64,000 nt of DNA from Amphiura filiformis (Eukaryota; Echinodermata; Ophiuroidea; Amphilepidida; Amphiuridae): the NCBI RefSeq assembly GCF_039555335.1, contig NC_092635.1:55898258-55962257 (forward strand). The letters are read 5' to 3'. The notes under the pieces were generated by a model. The model saw only the letters and a list, made by a program, of their open reading frames with translations. It did no database searches and was not told the origin of the DNA. Both the position numbers and the translations under genes were made by a program. Shown piece by piece: positions 32,271-44,539 of this stretch (the stretch's first letter is position 1; the number at the start of each line of letters is the position of its first letter).

Positions 32271-33626
32271 CATGTGTAAATCTACCAACATTTTAAGAAA
32301 ACTATTTTCTTACAAGTTGAATTATTAAGAAGTAGCATATTTTCCCGTTCTCTTTTTGTGTGCCTTCTGTACACGCAAGTCAAATTAAATCTTAAATATT
32401 GATGGTGCTATATTTTACCAAGTGTTAAAGGGCAAGTGCCATGCATAAAAGGAAAGTGTCTTGATGATTTCACACATTGGTACATTGTAGACAGTAAGCT
32501 AACCAGCACAAAACCAGTACAGTCTTTTCTCGGTGTAAGAGAGTACGAAATCAGCCTAGCATAGAAATCTTCTATTGAAGGATTATACAGATTTATTCTG
32601 TAACCTGCTTAAAGCCCTAATGTACGATTTCATTCAAATTTTAAATTTGTTATTCTATACTGACATAATACTAGTAATAATTGTCTGGAAGGGTTTCTGT
32701 CCATTTTGAGCTGAAATAATAAGGTAAAGTGAAAGAAACCCTACTGGTTATTTGGCCATTTAACATGTATATAGTTCTATAGGAGACATAAAGTCTTCAT
32801 AATTCATGCATTATGACTTTACTCTGTTGACCTACAAACACAGCAAATTCGGGTGATTCCATTCAGGTACAACTTGGGACATATAGGCAGTTTGAAAAAA
32901 ATTAACCAATTTCATATTATATAAGATCGTACATTATGGCTTTAATTTCTCAGTGCAGTCTTTACACTTGTCCAACTCATGAATATCTAAAGAACCTAAA
33001 GTTCAACCTAAGACTTTAAAATGTTCATACTTTATATATCATACTAACTAGTTCTCGGAGAATTTTAACCTAATGGTCATGGTGCTTCTTTTGAAGCTGT
33101 TACATGATGCAATTAAGTCAATTGTAATTGGATGCCAGTTGAGTTGAAATTCCAGATATTATGCGAAAGAAACCATGCAAGTCATTTATTGCATTGTCAT
33201 GATTCAGCCATCCATATCCATCATCTAAAGGCAGCTTTGAAATGTTAAAAAATCCATATTAATATACACAGCAAGTGCGATCCAATCACAGTTAATAACT
33301 TTTAAATACGCGGACGCAAATGCAGGTCATTGAAAAAGTATAACTACCGCGTCTTGTGACGTAGCTAAAAGTACGCTCTACAATGACCGCGTTACGTGAT
33401 GTGTTACGCGTTCAAACGATTTACACAGACGCTGGTCGCCGTATTCGGACATCGCAGGATTGCGTGCTAGTGTGATTGGTCGCTAGCAGTATTTCATTAA
33501 TGGGCTATTCGATTTTTTACAGGGAAAACGACAGATAAAGTTAAAAGTGTGTTCTGTTTTCAAATTAAGAGAAGAAAATGTGACGTAAATTGAATTTAAT
33601 AAAACTGAAAAGTGACGGTTATGAAT

Positions 33627-33802
33627 GAGGTTAATGACTTTGCATCAGTTATTTTTCGGGTATTGTGAAATATCTAAACATTGTGCTTTGGACCTCGGAA
33701 TATCCGGGGCTGCGCCACCTCGGGATATTCCTCGGTTCCAAAGCACAATGTTTAGATATTTAACAATACCCTCAAAACAACTGATGCACAGTCATTAACC
33801 TC
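33627..33802. repeat. Long hairpin, 176 bases
   Basis: An almost complete inverted repeat: the left arm from GAGGTTAATGACTTTGCATC through AAATATCTAAACATTGTGCT pairs with the right arm ending GTCATTAACCTC. The loop is short and GC-rich (around GGGGCTGCGCCACC). It may be a foldback transposon or a cruciform-forming sequence. Confidence 0.85.
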
Positions 33803-34386
33803 TAAATATCACCCTCTGTAGGTAGAATAATACAAAGGGATGTAGATGGTTGGGTGCTAATCGGCAATATATCGGAACATTAAAGCAATACTGTAACCAC
33901 AGACTTGAAGCAACCAGTCAAAGTCCCTGTGTTTTGTATGCTGTGAATTCTCGCATATTCATGAGGGTCGATTGTCCCGTGTCTAACAATCACTCCAGCG
34001 TTGCGTGTCTTCGCGTATATATACGCAATAGAGATTAGCGTGTCTTCGCGGTATGTGCGTAGCAGTGTCGCATTTCATGGAACAATCGGCCTTCATCGGG
34101 TGATGCTGAGACTTTGACTGTTTGGAGTTTGTCTGTTAATCTCTTTAGTCCACGATTGTAACATTTGCCGAGGACGACACCAACATTTTATTTTTAATTA
34201 TAATTTTTATACGATTGTAATGTACATGAATAAACTAACATACGCTGCAAAATCCATGCTTTAGGTGCTGTATTGGTGTCAAAATCTGGAGATCTTTAAT
34301 GAAACGGCTGAGCAAGTTGTTGAATTAATACATGTATGTTCTAAATAATAGTGGAACACATACTTGATGTGCATAATAGTACGTAA

Positions 34387-34960
34387 GGCTAATGAAAGTC
34401 AATGTTATGTTTAGCGTAACATTTTTTTCAAACCACAATGAGGCAACTTTTTCATTATTCATTATTCATTATTTTGCAACGTTTCATTAATTACAAAATA
34501 GCAGCCACTTGCCCACTTCATCAACACTTGTCGCACTATAAACCCTCCAATATTCTATTAAAACAACTCTAATCAACAGTAGGCCCTTTTTGAAGGCATA
34601 TGAACCAACACATTTGTTTTAAAAATATTTTTCACCATCCAGGTATTTATACCAGCTTTCTTACCAGTTAAAAGGCCATAAATTGTTAAATGACTGTCCA
34701 CATTATTGGTCCCAAACCAGCCCTCCTTGGGGTAATGGCCAATTATAGTTCAATTTGATAACAGAATCTTGTTTTTAGTTCTTTTTTATGTTGGAATAGG
34801 TTGATTTATCATTGGCATTTGTGCTTATGTCCCCACTGGAAACTAATTGTGTACAAAATACAAAATAATGAACTGTTTTGGGATTTTGGCATCACAAACG
34901 CGGCCAGAAAATCCAAACGCGGGCGGGTGACGCTAAACATAACATTGACTTTCATTAGCC
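34387..34960. mobile_element. MITE with perfect 31-bp TIRs and TAA duplication
   Basis: GGCTAATGAAAGTCAATGTT plus ATGTTTAGCGT (34387..34417) is repeated exactly, inverted, at 34930..34960. TAA flanks both ends (34384..34386 and 34961..34963). A 3-bp TWA duplication is typical of PIF/Harbinger-type transposases, so that origin is inferred. No transposase frame inside. Confidence 0.85.
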
Positions 34961-35560
34961 TAAACAGGATGTTCAAAGCACATCAAGCCGCACAGCCCCA
35001 GTCGTGACAGATGGAGTAAGACGCATTGGCGACATATGGGTTGGAATGAAATTGCCATTTTCTTTGATTCACCTCATTTGTTTTGCTCAAAATTAAAGGA
35101 GGACACAGCTGGCAGTGGAAACTTAACTAAACTTTGTGTGGGGAAAATAGATGCTGCAGTATTGTTTTTGATGCAGGGTCCAATGATTTGCGTGAAAGAT
35201 TAGCAAAATGGTTGACATTTACTGTGACGCTTCAAACAAGTCCAACATTTAAATCTAGGCGAACAAAATCAAACTTTCCGTTCACATTTCGTAGTGGGAC
35301 AACTCAAATTTCATGGAGGAAATGAAATTTTGTGGAGAAAGAAAAATATTTTGTGCCGAGCAAATCAGTGGACCCTGACCATGATAATTAGAATTTTCTT
35401 GACGGATGTTATGCTTGATTGTATTTCATGCAAGTCGAGACATTAGAATAGCAATAACATTAATACCATTGTTTAAATGTGCACATTTTGGAATGCAAGT
35501 CATCCATGCCATCTTAGAACATCTTTACTTTTGTTTGCAGGGAGTACAAGTGCTGTAAAG

Positions 35561-35720
35561 CAGAGATGCCACTTTTCCTGATTTATCAGGAATTCCTGAT
35601 TTATCAGGAATTCCTGATTTTTGTCATTTTTAGCCAAAAATTCAGGAATTTTTTTGCAATGAATGAGTGGCTATGCTTTGCAATTTCCTGATTTTTTTCA
35701 ACAAGCAAGTGGCATCTCTG
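35561..35720. mobile_element. Small foldback element with CAGAGATGCCACTT ends
   Basis: CAGAGATGCCACTT at 35561 is inverted at 35707..35720. Inside are two copies of CTGATTTATCAGGAATTC, themselves palindromic, and further TTTCCTGATTTTT pieces. Confidence 0.75.
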
Positions 35721-36233
35721 TGTAAAGAGATGTTTGTAATGTGTAAACAGAAACAAACGTAGCAAAGGAACATTTATATTAAAGAAAAGATTTTGGAGGT
35801 ACATGTAATTAATTTTCCATCATCACAACTTGTTTTAAGAGGAGAGTGGAAGATGTTGCGAGCATTATCAGACTAAGATTTTTATTTTGTCTTTCCAATT
35901 GTGCATTCAGATGACAGGAATTTTCACTCGCACAAAAGTATAAATTGCAGTTTTGTTCTTAAAGCTAATGAGAAATTTTATTATATTGTTTGTTTCGTAT
36001 CAATAAAAGATTTTTGACAGTTGAGATCAGTAGTAAGTTGCTTGTATTTACTTTGTATCAGTTACCCAAATATAGAACTGGATGCCACTATTATTAAGGC
36101 CAGTGTAAAAGTCTGAAAATTATTTCCACCAGCGATACCATTTTTCACCCTGTGTTTTTAGTGTACATTTGCGTGTATGCTCATATCAACGTTTTAACAC
36201 ACAATAACATACGTTCCTGTGTTGTATAATTTG

Positions 36234-37594
36234 TGTAACCGGTGTGCGAAATCACAAAATGAAATAGTAAACACACACACATGGGGTAGATTCGTTGTAG
36301 ATTTACTTCGACGTTTTATTTGCTATTTGCTCAGTGATGTACATTATGAAAGGGTGATGCTCTGGATTTCCGTTGGGGTCTTTGTGATGTGATGTAGGGA
36401 CGTTGCTCGGGGTTCCTGTGGGTATCTGTGGCAAGGAGAGAGAATGGATGGGGCGTTAGCTGGCATCCATGGCTAGTGGTGTTATGGCCTAACTAACAAT
36501 ATCTATAGGGCCTACTTCCTAATGCAAACTTGTCACAGAATGTTTAATAGTTGTAATTAACATGTTTAACACGTCTTTAGCAGAACAAAAATCTGAGATA
36601 CTAAATTTATGAAATGATTGTGATAATAATAATAAGAAGAATTGAATAAAAAGATAAAAACAACAAAAGTGCAAAATATTAAATGTTTTGATGTGACACG
36701 AGAACATGAGGATTACTAATGAACAATTGAGCTCAAATAGTTGATAACATAAAATATAAACATAGTAAAATAAAAGAAATCAGAATGTATTGTTTTGTAC
36801 ATTCAGAATAATAACAGACCATTGCTAATATAGCAATTATAACATTGGTCAACACCAATAGTAGTCCATTTAGTAGAATTTGTCCATTTAGATCAATTCC
36901 TCTTAAGATTTAACCTAACTGACACTTGGCCAAAGTGGTCAGCTGAACTAACTCGATGCATTTCACACTAGTTAATATTATCCTTCAATACTTATATACA
37001 TTGAATACTAATACATTAACTAGAACACAATTATTATAATAAGACTTATAATAATAATTACTTCACAAACTAACAATTTCCAAACAATAATTCATCACCT
37101 ACAACTTATTGTCATAAGTAAACTTGGAAACCAAAACATGCAATTAATTGCAAACAAATTTATCATAATTTCAACTTGTACTGAAGCGAAGAATTTGTTG
37201 ACTTCTAAAAACACAAGTTTATGAAACTACCAAACCATCAAGTATCATATAATTATAATTCTATACCTTTTCATGCTCATAGTCAAAGAGCACTAAATCT
37301 AAATATTATAGATCATGAATACTCATAATATGCATTAAAATAAAACAATAGAAATGTAAATCTTACCTGTGGCAAGGAGAGAGAATGGATGGGGCGTTAG
37401 CTGGCATCCATGGCTAGTGGTGTTATGGCACCGAGGCCAGGCTGCCAGCAAACAGCTAGGAGAAACTTGGGAATTATGAGGTTGAGGTTACTGGAAAATC
37501 AATTAAACTCTTGAACTTGAAAATGGGTTAAAATTGCCACATGTAAGAAAATTGTGAAAAATACTAGCAGGGGAAATATTTTGAACCCGCTACA
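36234..37594 (-). repeat. Gypsy 3' LTR (left copy)
   Basis: 1,361 bases. On the plus strand it starts TGTAACCGGTGTGCGAAATC and ends TTGAACCCGCTACA. It is nearly identical to the right LTR except for a block of about 125 bases (about 37000..37120) that is present here and absent there, and a few small differences. Confidence 0.94.
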
Positions 37595-37608
37595 CTTTCC
37601 CCTCCTCC
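37595..37608 (-). promoter_or_regulatory. Gypsy polypurine tract
   Basis: On the minus strand the sequence just before the 3' LTR reads GGAGGAGGGGAAAG, then TGTAGCGGG. An uninterrupted purine run against the LTR is the plus-strand primer site of LTR elements. Confidence 0.88.
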
Positions 37609-37628
37609 ATGAAACATCGACCCGATGT

Positions 37629-39250
37629 TTACACTATCAATGTCTTGCTGTCCGTAGTGGAGGTGTAGCTCGGCCACAAGAGGGAGACCGCTGACTGCAT
37701 CCACGTTTTGGTAGTTGGTGGATCAGCCAAAGATGGCTTGGTTGCCTCGTCTGTGCCATGGGCTCTCGTGGGGTGAAGGTGACTCCTTGGAATTGGGACA
37801 AAGGGTTTTGCAAAGGCATTCAACGTGCTAGTAGTAGCTGTTGAAGAGTTGCTCGGGCGACATGAATGTAGTATGGTACTGTCATCATCATCGCTGTCAT
37901 TCATGAAGACTACTCCGCGTTTCTTCTGCAGACGTGAAGACCTACGTAAAGGTGGAGCAGTTGAAGGTTCTGATGAAATGTGACGAGTCCTGGATTCTGA
38001 TGATGAAGCAGGAGTCTGGTCATACAAAGGGAGATGATTACAAGGAAGTAACATGTTTCGATGAAGGGTGCGGACTCCACCTTTTCCATGTTCCGGTGTG
38101 ACCTCATACACAGGAAGAGTTGGCGAGAGCCTCCGTTGAACTTGGTAGACGTCTTCTTCCCAACGATTGGCGATCTTATGCTTGCCGATATGACCAACCT
38201 TCTTTACCAAGACACGATCCCCTGGTTCAAGAGTACTGTCGCGGGCCTTGACATCATACCGCTGCTTGTTCAGCACTGCAGACTTTCGCGTGGTGGCAGC
38301 TGCAGTTTGGTATGCATACTCCAAACGTTGCTTCAGTCCTTCGGCATAGTCACGGACAGTTTTAGTGAAGCCTGTAACTGGTGGTTTCAATCCCAGGCAA
38401 ATGTCAATTGGTAGACGTGGATGTCTGCCAAACATGAGGAAGAAGGGTGAGAAGTTGGTAGTGTCATGACGAGTAGCATTGTAGGCGTGGACTAATGGAC
38501 TGACAAAGCGTCTTCCAGTCGGACTTCTGGTCGGGTGAGAGTGTTCCTAGCATATTTAGTAAGGTGCGGTTGAATCGCTCACACTGGCCGCCCTTGGGGA
38601 TGATATGGACTTGTCCTACTCTTAGTGATGCCGCAGATGTCGCAAAGGCTTGCTATGATGTTGCTCTCGAAGTTCCTGCCCTGGTCAGAGTGCAATCGAG
38701 CAGGAAAGCCATAATGGACAAAGAAATTGTCAAATAGGGCCTTGGCTGTGGTTTTGGCTGTTTGATTCCGAGTTGGGATGGCGATGGAGTATTTGGTGAA
38801 ATGATCTGTAATGACTAGGATGTTTTCTATCCCTCCTTTCGATGGTTCTAGGGTAAGGAAATCAATACAGACTAACTCCATTGGTTCACTGGTTGATATA
38901 GGATGTAGTGGGGCTGTGGCAAACGCAGCTGGTGGTACCTTTCGTCTTGTGCAGCGTGGACATGATTGGACTTTGTTTTCAATATCCTTGGTCATTCCAG
39001 GCCAATAAAAGCGCTCGGGCAAGCTGCAAGGTACGCTCTCGTCCCAAATGGCCTACCTGGTCATGGATTCCAGACATTGCTCGGTGCTGCAAAGAAGCTG
39101 GTAGAATAAGCTGTAGATTCTCCTGGCCATCCTGGAGAACAGTTCGCCGATGTAGCACATCCAGATGAAATGTAAGACGAGGCCACTGACGTAGCAGGAG
39201 TTGTACTGTGTTGCTCTCCTTCTGCCTGTCATCTTTGCCCGGTAAACCAT
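37629..39250 (-). pseudogene. Gypsy integrase, frame-broken
   Basis: The zinc-binding N-terminus shows [12 protein letters not shown] and CPRCTRRK. The catalytic core has the DDE-type blocks [13 protein letters not shown] and [11 protein letters not shown], then [16 protein letters not shown]-terminal region with DRVLVKKVGHIGKHK and VRTLHRNMLLPC resembles the GPY/F-type tail. It is split between frames near 39000 and near 38500..38580. Confidence 0.88.
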
Positions 39251-39429
39251 TACCCCGTTTGAAGGTGATTACACGAGCAATATCGGGATCTTCCTCTTGG
39301 AGTCTCTTCCAATCACCCATGGTTAACGTTGGAAGAGTATCCGACCCTGGCCAAGGTGGTGGATCTATACTGGCATTCTGTGCAGCAGTGATGCTGTTAG
39401 TGTGGGCCAAAATCTCTACCATACCTGAA

Positions 39430-39919
39430 GAGTCACTCTGTAGTGTACTATACTCTTCATTTACACCGTGACCTTGGCAAATGGCGATGAAGGCCTCAGG
39501 AGATATAATTTCCTCATCTGTATTACCTGGGGGTTGAGGCCACGATGCTGGAAGGCGAGACAGGGCATCCGCATCTATATTCTGCTTTCCTGGTCTGTAG
39601 TTGATGCTAAAGTTGTAGCAACTCAGGGACGCTAACCACCGATGACCAACGGCATCTAGTCGGGCGGATGTTAAGATGTAGGTTAAAGGGTTGTTGTCTG
39701 TGTGGACTTCAAATGAATTACCGTAGAGGTAGTCATGATATTTATCAGTGATAGCCCACTTGAGAGCGAGAAACTCAAGTTTGTGTGCTGGGTAATTGCG
39801 CTCAGACTTGCGTAATCCACGGCTGGCAAATGCTATTGGTCTAGGTGGTTGGTCTGGTGAGGTCCTCTGATAGAGTGCAGCGCCGAGTCCATCACCACTC
39901 GCATCTGTGTGGAGGATGA
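39430..39919 (-). pseudogene. Gypsy RNase H region
   Basis: Read on the minus strand, TDASGDGLGAALYQ, PIAFASRGLRKSERNYPAHK, LEFLALKWAITDKYHDYLYG and VHTDNNPLTYI give the RNase H pattern of Ty3/Gypsy pol. NIDADALSRLP marks its end. The domain is readable as a block, in a frame different from its neighbours. Confidence 0.82.
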
Positions 39920-40668
39920 AAGGTCGCGAAAAATCACAGGTGGATTTGTCAGTAGTTCCTTGATTTTGTCAAATGCTGTCTGGCATTCCGATGTCCAATG
40001 CCACTTTGGAGGATCTTGCTTTGCCTTCCTCTTCTTTCCTTTCCGTGGAATACCAGCAGTAAGTGACGTTAATGGCTTCGCTATCTTTGAAAAATCCTTG
40101 ACAAAGCGCCTATAGTAACCTGCAAACCCAAGAAAGGATTTAAGTTCTGTGACGGTCTGAGGTTCTGGCCAGGTTTCCAATGCACTAGTCTTCCCAGGAT
40201 CAGTCTCTACTCCGTCTGATGAGATGACATGTCCAAGGTAGGCAACTCGTTCTTGAAAAAGTTGACACTTGGAAGGTTTCAACTTAAGACCAAAGCTTGG
40301 AGGCGGTCCAGAACAGTCTCCAAACGCTGAAGATGCTCTTCGAAGGTAGCAGAATAAACAATAACATCGTCTAGGTAGGCCAAACATTGTTTCAGGGTGA
40401 GATCACCAACACAGCGCTCCATCAATCTTTGAAACGTGGCGGGTGCGTTGGTCAAGCGAACGGCATTCTATTACATTGAAGAATCCCAAGGGTGTAGTAA
40501 AAGCTGTTTTAGGCTTATCTTCTTCCGCCATCTCAACCTGCCAATAGCCACTTTGCAGGTCCAGAGATGAGAACCATTTAGCACCATGTAATGCATCAAG
40601 GGTTTCTTGGATCCGCGGGAGTGCATAGGAGTCCGTGACCGTTTGAAGGTTAAGTTTGCGATAATCAA
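39920..40668 (-). pseudogene. Gypsy reverse transcriptase, frame-broken
   Basis: The active-site YLDD lies at about 40370 on the minus strand, and LKLKPSKCQLFQERVAYLGH with PWEPQT-like and FLGFAGYYRRF thumb motifs follow at 39990..40280. Frame breaks lie near 40290..40310, near 40460 and near 40660..40680, where the domain passes from the protease frame. Confidence 0.88.
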
Positions 40669-41807
40669 GCGCTTATGCGAAGGCTGCCATCTTTCTTGCG
40701 CACCAACACGATGGGCGAAGCAAAAGGACTGTGTGATTCACGGATGGCTCCAGCATCTAGCATCTCGCGGAGTGTCTGTCTGACCTCGTCATATTGGGAA
40801 GGTGGTATACGCCGATGACGCTGCTTAAATGGTGTTTCATCATGCAATGGAATATGATGCTTTATTGCTGTTGCATGACCTAGGTCAGTCTTGGACTTCG
40901 CGAAGACAGCATTCTTTCTTCTCAGAAGATCTTTCACAGATTCCAACTGGTTTGACTCCAGTGGCATGTCTGACAAGTTAAATTGATTCAGGACGTCATC
41001 TTGTGTGGCTGACTGGCTTGAACTTTGGCTTTGTAGAATTGGACATGACATTGACGTTTCTGGATTAACTGGTACGGCCATATGTAGCTCACAGAGTACG
41101 GTACCCTTTGGAATGGTGATGACCTTGGCAGAGAGATTATGCAATGTAATCGGGAAAGCATGGTTAGGCTGCACTTGAACAAGACCCGGACTGACTGTAA
41201 TACTTCCTGGAAGACTGGTGAACGTTGAGGGCGCTGTCATGGCTGTGTACTCTACTCCATTTGGTGTGGACTTTGTAACTCCAGGTAGAACTACCACTTG
41301 ACCTGGCTCCACGTGAATAGGTGTTAAATTAGCTGAGGTGACCACAGCAAGAGGTCCATCTTTATTTAAGAATTTATCCCTGACCTTCAGATGTTGGTAG
41401 GCTAATCTCCAAGCTGACGGCACAACCATCTTCTGCAAGTATCGGAGACCATGTTTCTGTATACACCTTGCTCTACATCTTCTAATCAGATTGGTTCCTA
41501 CCACAACTGGGACACGTCTGTTATAGGTGGTGTCCGGGACCACAAGTGCAAGAACATCTATGAATTCTTCTGGTACAACTCCACCAGGCAACTTGATGTT
41601 CACCTCAACATAGCCAATGAATGGGACTTGCTGTCCTCCAGCTCCTTCTAGTCGAAGAAGCTCCTCCACGGGCTGTATTGGAGTTCCCTGCAGATGTGCC
41701 TCATAAAAATTCGAAGATATAGTTGTCACCTGTGACCCTGTGTCCACTAAACATGTAGATTTTACGCCTTCCACAGACAGTTCACTCTCGTTGATGGAGC
41801 CCACCAA
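40665..41807 (-). pseudogene. Gypsy protease to N-terminal RT region
   Basis: A 380-codon open frame. Near its start it has TCLVDTGSQVTTISS, the retropepsin active-site pattern (DTG) of a dimeric aspartic protease. A long linker follows, then the RT fingers block ESHSPFASPIVLVRKKDGSL before the frame is lost at about 40670. It is the longest intact piece of pol here. Confidence 0.88.
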
Positions 41808-41844
41808 CCTGGAGATCAGGGACTTTGGATTTTCTGGTTGGGGC

Positions 41845-43212
41845 TGTGCACCTACGCCGACTGGCTGCCCCCTGCCACTGGCGTCACTCCGTTTAAAGGA
41901 GCCAAGGTCGTGTCTGTTCCTTTGGGGCAGTGTCGTTTAAAATGCCCCTGCTGCCCACATTTCCAACACTTGGGCTGCCATCTCTTCTGCTGACCTTCCT
42001 GAGTTCGAGGTTGAGTCGCTGTGGCAGTGGCGATAGGGACATTCCCAGTCAACTGGTGCTGTCGGATAGTTGACCTCTTCTGAAGGAGGGAAGCATCGAG
42101 CAGGTCGCGTTCTACATCCCGACACTGTCGCAGCAATACTCCAAACTCAGCCCCTTCACCCTGCTCGTAGAGGTGCCTCAGAGCTAATCTTATTTCTGGT
42201 TGCTTGAGTCCTTCCAGAAGACTTCCCTAAGTGCTCTGTTGTCTATCCTGGCACCTCGCCACGGGCAGTGTGGAAATCGATTTGGAGTTTGCGTGCAAAC
42301 TCGGCCACACTCTCCTGATCCTGCTGATGACTCAGAAAGAATCTCTGCATCAGGCTGATGCCTTGTTCTGATGTACCAAAGACGCTGTCCATAGCCAACA
42401 AGACTTCAGGGATGGTGACATTATCCCGGTCGTATGTGAGGAAGACACGAAGGGCTTCCTTCCTGAGGGACTTCCTCATCAACCCCACACCACGTCGTTC
42501 GGCTTCCCTTGCCGCAGCAAATGGCGGACTTCGTCTACCCATCCATCAAAATGTATCTCCCCAGCTGCAGCTTTCTCATCACCAGAGAAGGGAATTAGCT
42601 TGGTTGGCTTTTGGACAGCATTTAACACCTGGGCTAACTGCGCCATGGACAGAGTGCTGTTGTGGCGATCGCTTCCCTGGAAAGGAGCTGGTGTTGATGT
42701 GACGAAGTCTAAGTCAAAGTGAGGATTTGACCTTGGTGGTGTCCTTGGACGCTGAGGGGCTGGTGGTGTTGCTGCCGACAAAAATGTCCTTGGTGGGGTC
42801 CTTGGACGCTGAGGGGCTGGTGGTGTTGCCTCCGACAAAACCGGCCGCTGTGGTATTGGTGGGCGAGGTCTGCTCGGAGTGATCGGTAGGAAGGGATTGG
42901 CTGGCCTCTGGTCACCAGAAGTGCCCTCTTCCAAGTTGGCGGGTGCCGTCTCGGACAACCTCGGCACACGACTGACAGACAGCAAGACATTCCTGAAGGG
43001 TGGCATGTCCATTATGCTAACAGCTCGACCAACATCCTCCTTGCTCACAAAAGTGCAGTGACCTTGGTCCCCTGAGACTTGTAAATTGGCCACTGGACCA
43101 ACATTCTGCTCCATATGCTGCATTAGTTCCGCAGCAGTTGTCCCAGGGGGATGTCAGCAATGGTCACTGATGAATCTGTGATGCTGGAGATGTATGTCGA
43201 AAATGTTGCCAT
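41845..43212 (-). pseudogene. Gypsy gag with RRM-like N-terminus, capsid and zinc knuckle
   Basis: Reading from the ATG at 43212, a stretch with SVTIADIP and later HCTFVSKEDVGRAVSIM suggests an RRM-like fold like that at the N-terminus of PNMA-type gag proteins. A Pro-rich linker contains two tandem APQRPRTPPR units. The capsid-like region (about 42240..42600) includes GWVDEVRHLL and SLRKEALRVFLTYDRDNVT with FFLSHQQDQESVAEFARKLQ. A CCHC knuckle, CWKCGQQGHFKRHC, lies at about 41940..41980. Frame breaks are near 43143 (G run), 42530 and 42150..42250. RRM assignment is by eye. Confidence 0.8.
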
Positions 43213-44519
43213 GGTGTCGAAGGAAGATGTAGCTGGGGTCTTTAAATTTGATAATATACTTAATGTGCTTGTGAGGAAAACAAAATTTTGAATTTATGAA
43301 CAAATAGTTGATTAGTCTTATCAGGGGGGTTATGGAATAGAAATATGGAGGACTTATACCTTTGCCACAGATATGATTTGATTTTAAAACAAAAATAACT
43401 TAACTTGATTGATTTGTTTTTAAGTGCACTGATGATACAACACTAATGCTAATTTCAGATGAAATATGAAACTTGATATTTGGTAGTTTGCAAAAGCAAA
43501 GTCAGAACAGTGATCAACCTGCAAAAGAAAATATATGTTAGTACATTATCAACACAATATTCAACCTGTTCAAGAATTAACTTATTGGTTCTGTCAAACT
43601 GCAACCTGCTTGCTGCTTGTACCTGTTGATGTAAATATTTCATGCATTAATATTTTCACATAAGCACTCAGTATTTAATATTGTTAATATCAAGTTCTGT
43701 CCTAAGTCACTATGGTAACTGAGTTTATCAAAGTTCAATCAAGTCTCTGGTCCACTCCAATGTAGCACACACTGTAGATTATGCTGGGTACAAAACTCAT
43801 CCTCTAAACTGTGGAGTCAGATCTGAAGCTTTGATTGCTGATTGGAGTTTAATGAACTTTGGTGAGCAAAGTGAGACCATTTTAGCTCCAGTGACAGGAA
43901 CTGGTTACTAAAACATCTGGTGAAATCATCAACTAGTGTGAGAGGAGAGTCAACTTGAACTGATGTGAACTCTTGTAGTGCCAAGACCAGTAGTTTCAGC
44001 AAAGCATCTAGTTCTATTAAAAAGTTGCAAGTACTACTCCCCTGGGAATTGAGAAGGTTGAAGCAAGTCAGCATACCATCTACACCCCTGGTTGATAGTC
44101 CAAGAAGTATATTAACTGACTGATGAAGATATTTGAGATACATGTAAACTGGAAATTGCAAAGATTGTACAGCCACACTGCAGTTCACAAACAGGACTAT
44201 TTCTTAATACAGCTGAAACAGGTACCATACCAGCATAAAAGGATATTCCAATAATATAGTCCACTTGTTGTAAAATCAGTATAAATCCTGGTCCATCCAA
44301 GGCAAATACATGTACTCAGCAGTGTTTACTCAGAGCCTGTATGTCTCAAATTTGGCCCAGTGAAAATTATATTTGGCCCACAACAATTTGCATTGCTGTA
44401 TTACAATTAGTCAATTTGAGGAATTACTGAGACAAAATTGAGTCAATTTTGGGGAGAAATGCTTCATTTGGCGCACTCAATTTCCAGAGAGAGTAAACAC
44501 TGGGGACTACTCAGTCGAA

Positions 44520-44537
44520 GCCCCACGTTGGGCGCCA
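44520..44537 (-). promoter_or_regulatory. Gypsy primer-binding site, tRNA-Lys(CUU)
   Basis: TGGCGCCCAACGTGGGGC on the minus strand, two bases after the 5' LTR. It is the complement of the 3' end (with CCA) of animal tRNA-Lys(CUU) as I recall it, so that tRNA probably primes minus-strand synthesis. Confidence 0.88.
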
Positions 44538-44539
44538 AA

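Larger units (their letters stand above)
29160..36233. other. TENT2 3' UTR and intergenic region, no further gene seen
   Basis: After the TENT2 stop no credible exon is found up to the Gypsy element. Candidate AATAAA poly(A) signals exist (for example near 31060, 34228 and 36002) but cannot be ranked. The interval holds at least five inverted-repeat elements and one direct duplication, listed separately. Confidence 0.5.

Noticed and set aside
36234-37594. The left LTR as a promoter or exon of TENT2
   Set aside because: TENT2 ends at 29159, and the segment is explained as one of two LTRs of a minus-strand Gypsy element.
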